Assembly (NCBI GenBank): GCA_945873715.1
Contig: CAMCFL010000001.1
Span: forward strand, 1-28,901
Length of the DNA: 28,901 bases
Reading direction: 5' to 3'
From: Akkermansia muciniphila
Lineage (GTDB): Bacteria; Verrucomicrobiota; Verrucomicrobiia; Limisphaerales; UBA9464
The notes beneath the pieces are model-generated. The model was not told the origin of the DNA. It saw nothing but the letters and a program-made list of their open reading frames with translations, and did not search any database. How positions within the stretch are numbered: the stretch's first letter is position 1; each line of letters begins with the position of its first letter. Position numbers and translations under genes: made by a program. This document shows, in pieces, positions 8,539 to 16,057 of the stretch.

Positions 8539-8645
8539 GCATCTTGAGTTTGTTGTCACCGTCGTAGACCTGTTGCCCTCAGCGGGCGGTTCCTCACCGC
8601 CGCCTGAGGGCAGGCGGCCTACATCCATGGCAAACTCAAGATGCC
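8539..8645 (+). repeat. R1 element, copy c (plus orientation, left arm decayed)
   Basis: Both ends are well kept (GCATCTTGAGTTTGTTGTCACC, GGCAAACTCAAGATGCC), and the right arm CCGCCTGAGGGCAGGCGG is intact. The left arm has decayed to ACCTGTTGCCCTCAGCGGG, so its stem no longer pairs fully. It lies just upstream of the XdhC-GNAT gene, in the 521-bp gap 8465-8985. Confidence 0.9.
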
Positions 8646-8652
8646 CCCCCCG

Positions 8653-8686
8653 GTGACGATCACACTTTCGAAAGTGTGATCGTCAC
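8653..8686. repeat. 34-bp perfect palindrome
   Basis: The 17-bp half GTGACGATCACACTTTC at 8653-8669 is followed at once by its exact reverse complement at 8670-8686, with no spacer. The centre reads TTCGAA. It sits 7 bp after R1 copy c. It could be an operator for a dimeric regulator, a cruciform-forming site or the remnant of a palindromic element. There is no U-tract. Confidence 0.9.
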
Positions 8687-8707
8687 ATCCCAGCGGAGGA
8701 ACGAGCG

Positions 8708-8907
8708 TCGGAGGAACGAGCTCCGCGAGTCCGAAGCCGCCGGGAACCCGGCTCCGAAGACCGACTGCCCAAGAATCACATGAATGACACGAACCGCACG
8801 AATCCAGCGACCGGTCTGTGATTCGTGGGCTCCGTGGGCAATGGGTCTCATCTGGACGGGTGAGCGTTGATCCGGAGCAGAGCTTCCGACACGCGGAGCT
8901 CGTCCCT
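8708..8907. repeat. Degenerate inverted repeats of the GGACGAGCTCCGCGAGTCCG and GATTCGTG types
   Basis: TCGGAGGAACGAGCTCCGCGAGTCCGA at 8708-8734 belongs to the palindrome family also seen near 14427 and 17174, and CGCGGAGCTCGTCCC near 8893 is the opposite arm. Between them, AATCACATGAATGACACGAA (about 8775) and TCTGTGATTCGTGGGC (about 8816) form a weaker inverted pair. The rest of the gap to 8985 shows only a short hairpin, CCGGGG/CCCCGG, at 8925-8942. Confidence 0.6.
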
Positions 8908-8985
8908 TCAAGGCAGGCGCGATCCCGGGGCGTTGACCCCGGATTATCCGCTTGGTCCGGGTTCCGGGAACAGTAGCGTCCGGAC

Positions 8986-9585
8986 ATGATTGGAACCTTG
9001 GAAGCACTGGAGACGTACTTGCGGGCGCTTGGGCAGGAGGAGCCGTCGCTCGCAGCGGAATGCGTGTTGATCCGGCCGGGAATCGACGAGGCTGCGTGTG
9101 TCGCCCTCCGGACCGCCTTCCCGGGTCTCCCGGAATCCTATCTCGCCTGTGCGCGGACGTTCCGTTTCACCGGGGTTCAGGTCGGGGGATTCCTGCTCAG
9201 CCCCATGGCCGGTCGCGGGACGCTCGTCGACGGCCTTCTCCGCACCAATTCGGCGGTGAACCCGGCCTGGCCACGGCTCAGCAACGAGGGATTCGTCGAG
9301 GTCGCCCTGGGCGAGAGCGATCTGGTCGCCGTCGCCTGCAAGGGGTCCCGGGTTCCTGAGGGTTCGGTGCTCGCGCTGGATCTCTTCGACCTGGAGGAAG
9401 CCCCGGCCCTGCTGGCCTCCAGCTTCGAGAAGTTCCTGCTCTACGCCGGCAACATGATGCAGATCTCCGCCCAACTCGACGGCGAGGAAGCCGTGGACGA
9501 ACTCGCCGAACGCCTCGTCGCCCTCGGAGCCACCGAGATCATGGTCGATGGATGGAGCAGCATCGCGGAAGAGTTCTTCTTCTAA
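8986..9585 (+). CDS. SMI1/KNR4 (SUKH)-like protein
   Basis: The 199-residue cytoplasmic protein has no signal peptide. Its order of segments fits the SUKH fold: an early FPGLPESYLACARTFRFTGV (like the LPxxYxxFL start of the family), a central GGFLLSP, a strand-rich EGFVEVALGESDLVAVACKG, PEGSVLALDLFDLEE, and a terminal helix ALLASSFEKFLLYAGNMMQI. The remaining 45 residues add an amphipathic segment rich in Glu/Asp (GEEAVDELAERLVALGA). SUKH proteins often act as immunity proteins, but many are housekeeping and no toxin gene is adjacent. The next start codon is 12 bp downstream. The family call is moderate because it rests on pattern alone. Confidence 0.6.
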   Translation: MIGTLEALETYLRALGQEEPSLAAECVLIRPGIDEAACVALRTAFPGLPESYLACARTFRFTGVQVGGFLLSPMAGRGTLVDGLLRTNSAVNPAWPRLSNEGFVEVALGESDLVAVACKGSRVPEGSVLALDLFDLEEAPALLASSFEKFLLYAGNMMQISAQLDGEEAVDELAERLVALGATEIMVDGWSSIAEEFFF

Positions 9586-9597
9586 GCTTTCGCCGGT

Positions 9598-12500
9598 ATG
9601 CCCCTACCTCCACATCGTGCTTCGGCGGCGCAAGGCCTGACTCCTGAGTCGGCGGTGGCTGTAGGCCGCCTGCCCTCAGGCGGCGATCTGGCAACGCCCG
9701 CTGGGGGCAGCGGGCCTACCATTCAACGCACCGCGTGGTGGGCGTTGGCAGTGGCGCTGACGATCATCCTCCAGGGAACCTGCCTCGCCGCCGGTGCCAC
9801 GGCGCGGGGTGACAACGGTCGGACCGGGGTTTCCCCAGCAGGTCCAGCGGGCTCCCTGAAGCCGGCTTGGTCCATCGATTCCGGCCTGCCCGCCCCGGCC
9901 TGGGCAGGAGAGGCCCGCGGGAGCCTGTGGCAGAAGATCAGCCAGTCTTTCGTTCCCCGGGCCGCCGATGATCTCGCTCCGGTCCCGCTGGTCGCCGACG
10001 GCCTCGTCGTGTTCGCCACCACCCGCGATGAGGTGCGCTGCGTCGATCGTGATACCGGCCGGCTCCGGTGGTCCCACTGGTGCGCCGGTCCGGTCCGTTA
10101 CGCCCCGATGATCGATGGGGATCAGGTGTTGGTGGGTTCGGACGACGGTTGCATCCATGCGTTGGATCGACTGACAGGCCAGCAACGGTGGCGCGTCCGG
10201 ATCGGCCCTGAGGCACCCTGGATCTCCGGCAATGGCCGGCTTATCCCTCCACATCCAGTCCGCACCGGGCTGCTGGTTTCCGATGGGGTGATCTACGCCA
10301 CGGCCGGACTGTTTCCCCTGGAGGGGACCTACCTCGTCGCCCTGGAGACCGCCGATGGACACCTCCGTTGGCGACGCAACCTGGGCAACGTTTCCCCGCA
10401 GGGTTATCTGGTGGAAGCCGGCGCAGACCTGATCGTTCCCAACGGGCGCGCTGCGGCGCGGTTGTACCGGAAGGACGACGGCACCTTCCGCCGGGAACTG
10501 GGCCCGGCCACCGGCACGCTGGCGGTCGTGTCCGGAGAGGAGACCTTCGCCGGCCCCGGTGCCACGGGTGCCATCACCGGAGGCGGGACCAAGCCAGGAG
10601 CCAAGGTGGTCTCCTATCCCGGTCGGCATCTGGCGGTCACCCCCGCGCTGAGCGTGCTGGTGAACGAACGCGAGATCCTGGCGCTCGATCGTGCCGTCCT
10701 GCGCAGCAGCGGCGGGGATCTCGCCCGCGCCTTGCGTTGGAAACGATCCCTGCCCGGGGCGGGTGCGCTGATGATTGCCGGCCGTCGCGTCTATGTTGGC
10801 ACGGGCGAAGGCATTTCGGTCTTCGACCTCGAATCGGGCGAACCCCGGGAAACGCTTCCGCTCGCCGGGAACGTGGTCGGCCTGGCGGCCGATGCCGTCT
10901 CCGTCATCGCCACCACGGCCGACGGACGGGTGCATGCCTTCCTGGTGTCTCCGCGGGAAGGGTCCCTCCCTGCACCCGCTGGAATCCCGTCGGCGAGCGC
11001 GACCGCTGGAACGCCCGTTCCGGAGCTGTCGGATTGGGTGGGGACGTTGTCGTCCCCCCGTGGATGGGCCCTCTGGTGCGGCCCGGACGATCCCGTGTCC
11101 CGGTTCCCGGCGCTGATCACAGGGTCGGAACTGCATTGGATCTTTGCCGTGACCGAGGCGCAGGCACCGGCCCTGCGCCAGACCCTGGCGGCCCGGGGAT
11201 GGCTGGGCACACGGGCCGCCGTCATCGGACGTCGGGCGGATGGTTCGGTTCCCGTTGCCGATCACCTCTTCAATCTGGTGGTCGCCGATGATCTCTCCCC
11301 GGCGGAATCGGCCCGTCTGGTCTGTCCTGCTCCCTCCGGTGCCGTGGTCCGGTCCGGGAAGGTTTCCCGCGTGGAAGCGGATCCGCGCACCGGCCGCTGG
11401 ACCCACCAGTACGGCACCGCGGGAAACACCTGTGCGACGGAGCAGTCGATGAACGGGGCTCCGCGGCTCCAGTGGTTCGGCGGGCATGGACCGGAACGCA
11501 TGCCTGATCGGCACACCCGCGGACACGCGCCCCTGGCTGCCGCCGGAGCGGTGGTGTCGGTGGCGGAGAATGGATTGATCGGGACCGATGCCCGCAACGG
11601 CACGGTGCGTTGGCAGGTGGAGTTGCCCGATTCGATGCGCTACGCGATGCCCTACGATGCCGGTCATGTGGTGCTGGGCGAAGACGGTCGCCGCGTCTGG
11701 GCCGCGGTCGGCGGGGAATTGTGGGAGATCGAGACCCGCCTCGGGACGGTGGGTCGCAAGGTTCCTTCCCCGGGCACCGGCGAGTCGTGGGGATGGGTGG
11801 CGCGCGACGCCGGAACTCTCTTCGGAAGTTCGGCGCGACCCACCGCCGCCCGTACCCGGAAGGAATATGACCTGGTGGATCTGGAGTACCGATCCGGCCG
11901 GCCATTGGTGTGTTCACTCAGCCTGTTCCGACTGGACGACGGTGCCCTGGCTCCCCGATGGCGGGTGGGGTCCACCGGGGCCTGGGTGAACCCGACCCTG
12001 TGCGTCGCCGGCGGCCGGGTGTTTGCCATCGAGGCGATCGGTCCCAAGGCACGGGCGGATCGCACCGGACGCCTGACCTGTGCGGCGGTCCTGGAAGACG
12101 CCCGGGTCGTCTGTCTCGATGCCGACACCGGACGTCGCCTGTGGGAGCAACCCCTGAAATGGCCTGAAGCGGAGGATATCCTCGGGCTCGCGGTCGCCGG
12201 GGATCGGTTGATCCTCTCCTGCGCCCGCAGCGCCGGTCCGCAGGCTGCCTATCACCTGCGATGCTGGCGGACGGCGGATGGTGGTGAGGAATGGCGGTCG
12301 TCGGGGCTCAACCCGATTCACGATCTGTTCCACGGGCAACAGGTGAAACGGCCGGTGATCGCCGGCGACAAGGTGGCCTTTGAAAGCGATCTCTTCCAGA
12401 TCGCGTCGGGGCGACGATGGGTTCCTCCCGCGGCGGCGGGCGACTGGATCCTCAAACGTCCCGGCCACGCCTGCGGCGGAATGACCGGAGGCCAGGAGGG

Positions 12501-12726
12501 GCTTCTCTTCCGCGCCGACAACCCAACCTTTTTCCGGTTCTCGGACGGTTCGTTCACCCGACTGGCCCCCACCCGTCCGGGTTGCTGGCTCAACATCCTG
12601 CCGGTCGAGGGAGGCATCGTGATTCCCGAGGCCAGCGCTTCGTGCGTCTGTGGGTATCCCATCCAGGCCTCGTTGGGATTCGCCTTCGGGCGCGAGCCCG
12701 CTTCGATGCTGCCCGACGTGCGCTAG
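9598..12726 (+). CDS. Exported PQQ-like beta-propeller protein with embedded methyltransferase-like domain
   Basis: The 1042-residue protein carries classic PQQ/BamB blades: RCVDRDTGRLRWSHWC, IHALDRLTGQQRWRVRIG, LVALETADGHLRWRRNLGN and ISVFDLESGEPRETLPL in the first half, and LIGTDARNGTVRWQVELP and VVCLDADTGRRLWEQPLKW in the second. Between them, residues about 489-590 (GWALWCGPDD, TLAARGWLGTRAAVIGRRAD, HLFNLVVADDL) correspond to the class I methyltransferase-like domain that planctomycete relatives carry here, but without a glycine-rich SAM loop. The end (TRPGCWLNILPVEGGIVIPE, CVCGYPIQASLGFAF) is also typical of that group. A signal-like hydrophobic segment lies at residues 47-63, behind 42 residues encoded partly by an R1 repeat, so the start is uncertain: ATG 9598, GTG 9655 or ATT 9721. 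The likely site is periplasmic or outer membrane; substrate and cofactor are unknown. Confidence 0.85.
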   Translation: MPLPPHRASAAQGLTPESAVAVGRLPSGGDLATPAGGSGPTIQRTAWWALAVALTIILQGTCLAAGATARGDNGRTGVSPAGPAGSLKPAWSIDSGLPAPAWAGEARGSLWQKISQSFVPRAADDLAPVPLVADGLVVFATTRDEVRCVDRDTGRLRWSHWCAGPVRYAPMIDGDQVLVGSDDGCIHALDRLTGQQRWRVRIGPEAPWISGNGRLIPPHPVRTGLLVSDGVIYATAGLFPLEGTYLVALETADGHLRWRRNLGNVSPQGYLVEAGADLIVPNGRAAARLYRKDDGTFRRELGPATGTLAVVSGEETFAGPGATGAITGGGTKPGAKVVSYPGRHLAVTPALSVLVNEREILALDRAVLRSSGGDLARALRWKRSLPGAGALMIAGRRVYVGTGEGISVFDLESGEPRETLPLAGNVVGLAADAVSVIATTADGRVHAFLVSPREGSLPAPAGIPSASATAGTPVPELSDWVGTLSSPRGWALWCGPDDPVSRFPALITGSELHWIFAVTEAQAPALRQTLAARGWLGTRAAVIGRRADGSVPVADHLFNLVVADDLSPAESARLVCPAPSGAVVRSGKVSRVEADPRTGRWTHQYGTAGNTCATEQSMNGAPRLQWFGGHGPERMPDRHTRGHAPLAAAGAVVSVAENGLIGTDARNGTVRWQVELPDSMRYAMPYDAGHVVLGEDGRRVWAAVGGELWEIETRLGTVGRKVPSPGTGESWGWVARDAGTLFGSSARPTAARTRKEYDLVDLEYRSGRPLVCSLSLFRLDDGALAPRWRVGSTGAWVNPTLCVAGGRVFAIEAIGPKARADRTGRLTCAAVLEDARVVCLDADTGRRLWEQPLKWPEAEDILGLAVAGDRLILSCARSAGPQAAYHLRCWRTADGGEEWRSSGLNPIHDLFHGQQVKRPVIAGDKVAFESDLFQIASGRRWVPPAAAGDWILKRPGHACGGMTGGQEGLLFRADNPTFFRFSDGSFTRLAPTRPGCWLNILPVEGGIVIPEASASCVCGYPIQASLGFAFGREPASMLPDVR
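9642..9719 (-). repeat. R1 element, copy d (truncated), inside the 5' end of the propeller gene
   Basis: CCTGAGT starts the copy, which contains GTAGGCCGCCTGCCCTCAGG and CCCGCTGGGGGCAGCGGGCCTAC. Similarity stops exactly after GGCCTAC at 9719, so the terminal GACAACCAACTCAAG part is missing. The copy is read in frame as VGRLPSGGD, then TPAGGSGPT. Confidence 0.9.
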
Positions 12727-12733
12727 GGTGGCC

Positions 12734-13150
12734 GCGGTCCCGGGCATGTGCCCGCCGGAAGCGGCCGGTCGTGTCCCTCGCTCCCCGATCGCCGATTCAC
12801 GCGGAGCGTCCTGGAGTGCGCGCAGCGTCAGCTGCCGCTTTGGTCGCGGGAGCTGCGGAGGCTGGGGACGCTCATGTGCCCCGGCAAGCCACGGAGTCCA
12901 ACCCTCGCGGTGCGGCCGCGGGGCCGGAAGGTTCGTCGGCCGGCACTGCGGTGGAGCGGGCGAAAGCGGCAGCTGACGCTGCGCGCACTCCAGGACGCTG
13001 CCGCGCCAGGGGCAACCGCTCGGTTCGGGACCGGTCGAAGGGTGGGTCGAACTCCGCTTCCCCGCTTCTCCGCGGCTGGCCCTTTGCCGGAGAAACCAAA
13101 GCATTGGGCGGGGACGCCCGCGGTCCCGGGCATGCGCTCGCCGGAAGCCG
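12734..13150. repeat. 37-bp long-spaced inverted repeat flanked by direct repeats
   Basis: The 37-nt arm at 12805-12841 (AGCGTCCTGGAGTGCGCGCA, then GCGTCAGCTGCCGCTTT) recurs as an exact inverse at 12963-12999, separated by 121 bp. Outside the arms, CGCGGTCCCGGGCATG followed by a GC-rich stretch and CGCCGGAAGC occurs in the same orientation near 12736 and 13122. Together they occupy most of the 475-bp gap 12727-13201, where no convincing gene is visible. No transposase is present, so this would be a non-autonomous element or a structured repeat. Confidence 0.85.
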
Positions 13151-13201
13151 GAACTCCTCCCCGTCCTTGCGGGAAATGCATTCCGGAGGTTCATTTCGCG
13201 G

Positions 13202-14356
13202 ATGCGTTCAGGTTCTGTCATCGGGCTTTCCGTCGTCCTTCTGGCCCTCGGCTGCGGCAAGGAGGAAGTCCGGGTGTATTCGGCTCCCAAGGAAACCAAT
13301 ACCCAACCCGCCGTCGCGGCCCCGTCTGCCGGGGCAACGCCTGTAGAAGCACCCGCGACGGGATCGGGTGCGGCAGAAGAGGTCGAGCGACCGGGAAATC
13401 CCAAGGTTCCCTGGACGGTTCCGGCCGGGTGGCAGAGCCGACCCAATGCCAGCGGGATGCGCCTTGCCAGCTACGGAGTGACCACGGCGGATGGACGCAG
13501 CGTGGACATCTCGGTGGTGGCCCTGGGCGAGAATGCCGGGACGGAGCTCGAGAACGTCAATCGCTGGCGCGGACAGCTGAAGCTCGAGCCGCTGACCGAA
13601 GAACAGCTCGCCGGGGCCCGGGATCCCGTTCGGGTGGGCGGTGAGCCGGGCTTTGTCTACGACCAGGTCAGCACGACCCCCATCCTCGATGGCAAGTACC
13701 GGTCGCGAACCCTCGCCACCATGCTGCCCGCCGGACAGATGACCGTCTTCTTCAAGGCCACCGGCGAAGCTGATCTGGTGGCGGCGGAGAAACTCAATTT
13801 CATCGCCTGGCTGGCCTCCGTGAAGACCGGACCGGAAGGCGGAGAGGCCGAGCGTCCTACGGCGCGGCCACCGGCGACGGTCGCCGCTCCGGGTGCCGGT
13901 GCGGCGTCCGCAGCGGCCCCTTCTCTTCCGCCAGGGCCTGCCGCTGGACTTCCCGCGTGGAAGGCCCCTGCGCATTGGAAGGTGGGCGGCCCGCGGACGA
14001 TGCGGCTCGCCAGCTTCGAGATCCCCGGAGAAGGCAAGACCGTGGGCGACGTTTCGATCAGCACCCTGTCTTCCGGTGGCGGTGGGTTGTTGGCGAATGT
14101 GAACCGTTGGCGCGGGCAGGTGGGATTGGCACCGACCGACGACGCGACCCTGGCCAAGGAAGCCAAGACCCTGACCCTTTCGAAGGGCCAGAAGGCCACC
14201 GTCGTGGATCTGGGTGGCAGCGGACCCAACCGGATCCTCGGGGCGATCATTCCCGACGGCGACAAGTCCTGGTTCTTCAAGCTGACGGGCCCCGACGCCC
14301 TGGTGGTGAAGGAACGCGAGAACTTCCTGGGCTGGATCCAGTCGGTGGGGCTGTGA
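13202..14356 (+). CDS. Lipoprotein with two copies of an unnamed domain
   Basis: The 384-residue protein has lipobox LALGC with lipidation Cys18. Two homologous domains follow. Copy 1 (about 68-208) contains WTVPAGW, MRLASYGV, DISVVALG, NVNRWRGQLKL (118-128), MTVFFKATG and NFIAWLASVK. Copy 2 (about 250-384) contains WKAPAHW, MRLASFEI, DVSISTLS, NVNRWRGQVGL (299-309), SWFFKLTG and NFLGWIQSVG. The copies are 181 residues apart and joined by an Ala/Pro-rich linker. I know this domain as a recurring hypothetical lipoprotein domain but cannot name a function. The NRWRGQ core is the most conserved part. The start is ATG 13202, with GGAGG about 13 nt upstream. Export to the periplasmic face of a membrane is inferred from the lipobox. 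Confidence 0.85.
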   Translation: MRSGSVIGLSVVLLALGCGKEEVRVYSAPKETNTQPAVAAPSAGATPVEAPATGSGAAEEVERPGNPKVPWTVPAGWQSRPNASGMRLASYGVTTADGRSVDISVVALGENAGTELENVNRWRGQLKLEPLTEEQLAGARDPVRVGGEPGFVYDQVSTTPILDGKYRSRTLATMLPAGQMTVFFKATGEADLVAAEKLNFIAWLASVKTGPEGGEAERPTARPPATVAAPGAGAASAAAPSLPPGPAAGLPAWKAPAHWKVGGPRTMRLASFEIPGEGKTVGDVSISTLSSGGGGLLANVNRWRGQVGLAPTDDATLAKEAKTLTLSKGQKATVVDLGGSGPNRILGAIIPDGDKSWFFKLTGPDALVVKERENFLGWIQSVGL

Positions 14357-14360
14357 GGGG

Positions 14361-14545
14361 GAGTTCCCAGCGGCCAGTTGGGAGTTCCCAGTGACCAGAT
14401 GCCAGTTGCCAGATCCCTGCGACCCGTTTCGGAGGGACGAGTTCCATGAGTCCGTGGTTTCGGATTCGCGGAGCTCGTCCCTCCGGAATCTGGGTGCTGG
14501 CAACTGGGATCTGGGATCTGGGAACTCGCCTCTGGCAACTCCCCT
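14361..14545. repeat. Composite nested inverted repeat
   Basis: An inner hairpin has 19-nt arms, TTTCGGAGGGACGAGTTCC (14427-14445) and GGAGCTCGTCCCTCCGGAA (14470-14488), pairing with two mismatches. Outside it, CCAGTTGCC at 14402-14410 pairs with GGCAACTGG at 14499-14507, and copies of GGGAGTTCCCAG/GATCTGGGAAC extend this to both sides. The element fills the gap between the lipoprotein and the FKBP gene. Confidence 0.75.
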
Positions 14546-14571
14546 CGCCGCATTGACCCGGCCCTCCTGAA

Positions 14572-14919
14572 ATGCTGGCCTTGGGGATGGCAGATGCTGA
14601 ATTGAAGATCGAAGTCCTCACCCCGGGTCAGGGCGCTACGCCCAAGAAGGGATCCCGCGTGAGCGTTCACTACACCGGCACCCTCACCGACGGCACGAAG
14701 TTCGACAGCTCGGTGGACCGCGATGAACCCTTCGAGTTCGTCCTCGGACTCGGTCAGGTGATTGCCGGGTGGGACCAGGGCGTGGCCACCATGCGGGTCG
14801 GCGACAAGGTCCGGTTGACCATTCCGCATCACCTCGCCTACGGAGAGCGGGGATATCCGGGCGTGATCCCACCGCGGGCCACGCTGGTGTTCGAGGTCGA
14901 GCTGTTGGGGATTGCCTGA
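14572..14919 (+). CDS. FKBP-type peptidyl-prolyl cis-trans isomerase
   Basis: This is a single FKBP12-like domain of 115 residues (110 if the second ATG at 14587 is used). It catalyses cis-trans isomerisation of Xaa-Pro bonds during protein folding. The catalytic pocket residues of the family are all present: Tyr in VHYTGTL, Asp in KFDSS, Phe in PFEFVLG, Val-Ile in GQVIAGWDQG with the Trp at the pocket floor, and Tyr in HLAYGERGYPG, ending with LVFEVELLGI. There is no signal peptide in either form, so it should be cytoplasmic. The second ATG (MADAELKIE) matches the usual length better; neither start has a good Shine-Dalgarno. It stands alone between repeats. Confidence 0.93.
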   Translation: MLALGMADAELKIEVLTPGQGATPKKGSRVSVHYTGTLTDGTKFDSSVDRDEPFEFVLGLGQVIAGWDQGVATMRVGDKVRLTIPHHLAYGERGYPGVIPPRATLVFEVELLGIA

Positions 14920-14939
14920 GCCATCGCCCTGGAAGGGGT

Positions 14940-15042
14940 GCATCTGGCGTGGGTCATGGATGTAGGCCGCCTGCCCTCCGGCGGCGATGAGGCAACGCCC
15001 GCTGAGGGCAGCGGGCCTACAACCCTGACCACAAACTTTGCA
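14940..15042 (-). repeat. R1 element, copy e (minus orientation)
   Basis: The left end is GCATCTGGCGTGGGTCATGG, with arms GGCCGCCTGCCCTCCGGCGG and CCCGCTGAGGGCAGCGGG, and the right end is GACCACAAACTTTGC. It starts 20 bp after the FKBP stop and may serve as its transcript end. The rest of 14920-15307 holds a copy of ATCTGCGCCATCTGCGG at 15076-15092 and an open but unconvincing frame leading into the TPR gene. Confidence 0.9.
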
Positions 15043-15307
15043 AGTGAGGGAAGTTCAGCCAGGGATGGCTTCGTGATCTGCGCCATCTGCGGAGGGATCT
15101 CCGGTTTCCAGGATCACCGTGACGGTCGGTGGACCTCCCGGTCCAACGCCCCAATCAGCCATGGAGACCGGGAACTCGGAGACGGGGAAAGAAGCGTCGC
15201 AGGGCGGTGCTTGCCGTTGGAACATTCCCGGAGCAGCATTGGCAATTCCTGTGAATCGCTTCGGCCATCTGGAGTTCGACGATTCATTGCCCACGCAATC
15301 GTCGGCG

Positions 15308-16033
15308 ATGCATCCCCCCCTGACAGACGAGGCGCGCTGTGTTTCGGAGGCGGATGCGGCATTCGGACGAGCCGAGTTTGAGACGGCACTCCGATGGTAC
15401 GGCAAGGTCCTGGAATACAATCCCCACAATGTGGCTGCCTGGGCCGGGCAGGTGAAGGCGCTCATTGAGCTCGGTCAGTTCAAGGAGGCCAATGTCTGGG
15501 CGGACAAGGCGCTGGAACGGTATCCGGACTCGCCCGAGATCCTCTCCGGCAAGGCGGTGGCCCTGGGTCGGATGGGGCGTCCGGAGGAAGCGCTGCCCTT
15601 CTCCGATGCAGCCCTCGAAAAGACCGGGGAACTGCCTTGGGTCTGGCTCGCCCGCGGGGATGTCCTTCTCTCCGCCGGACGCAAGCAAGTGGACGCCTGC
15701 TTCGACCGGGCCCTGCGTCTGGCACCGGGCGACTGGCTGGTACGCTGGCTCGCAGGCCGGATCCGGGCGCACTGGAAGCAGTTTGCCCTGGCCCTCAAAC
15801 ATGTGCGCGAGGCGGTCTCGCTTGCGCCCGATCATCCCGCTGCCTGGGTGACCATGGCCGAATGCCAGATGGCCCTGGGCCTGGGCGATGGAGCCCGGCA
15901 ATCCATCCAACAGGCTCTGAGCCTCGCTCCCGAACATCCCGGAGCGCTTGGGATGTTGCGTGGACTCGACGAACAGGGCTGGCTTGGACGCGCCGGTGGA
16001 ACCATGCGCCGCTGGCTGGGCCGCGAGAACTGA
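15308..16033 (+). CDS. Tetratricopeptide repeat protein
   Basis: From the ATG at 15308 the product has 241 residues. TPR-type helix pairs run through it: AFGRAEFETALRWYGKVLEY with NPHNVAAWAGQVKALIELGQ, FKEANVWADKALERYPDSPE, RPEEALPFSDAALEKTGELP, then FALALKHVREAVSLAPDHPA and GARQSIQQALSLAPEHPGAL. The frame is open back to a GTG at 15119 and an ATG at 15161, but the extra 49-63 residues are low in helical pattern and run into repeat-derived sequence, so I prefer 15308. TPRs mediate protein-protein contacts. The gene is 24 bp upstream of a PilT-like ATPase and probably co-transcribed, so a part in type IV pilus or secretion assembly is possible but unproven. Confidence 0.8.
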   Translation: MHPPLTDEARCVSEADAAFGRAEFETALRWYGKVLEYNPHNVAAWAGQVKALIELGQFKEANVWADKALERYPDSPEILSGKAVALGRMGRPEEALPFSDAALEKTGELPWVWLARGDVLLSAGRKQVDACFDRALRLAPGDWLVRWLAGRIRAHWKQFALALKHVREAVSLAPDHPAAWVTMAECQMALGLGDGARQSIQQALSLAPEHPGALGMLRGLDEQGWLGRAGGTMRRWLGREN

Positions 16034-16057
16034 CGTCCCCCATTTCCCACTCTTTCC

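Noticed and set aside
8986..9585. Toxin-immunity module based on the SUKH-like protein
   Set aside because: The neighbouring gene is a propeller protein, not a polymorphic toxin, and SUKH proteins also have housekeeping roles.
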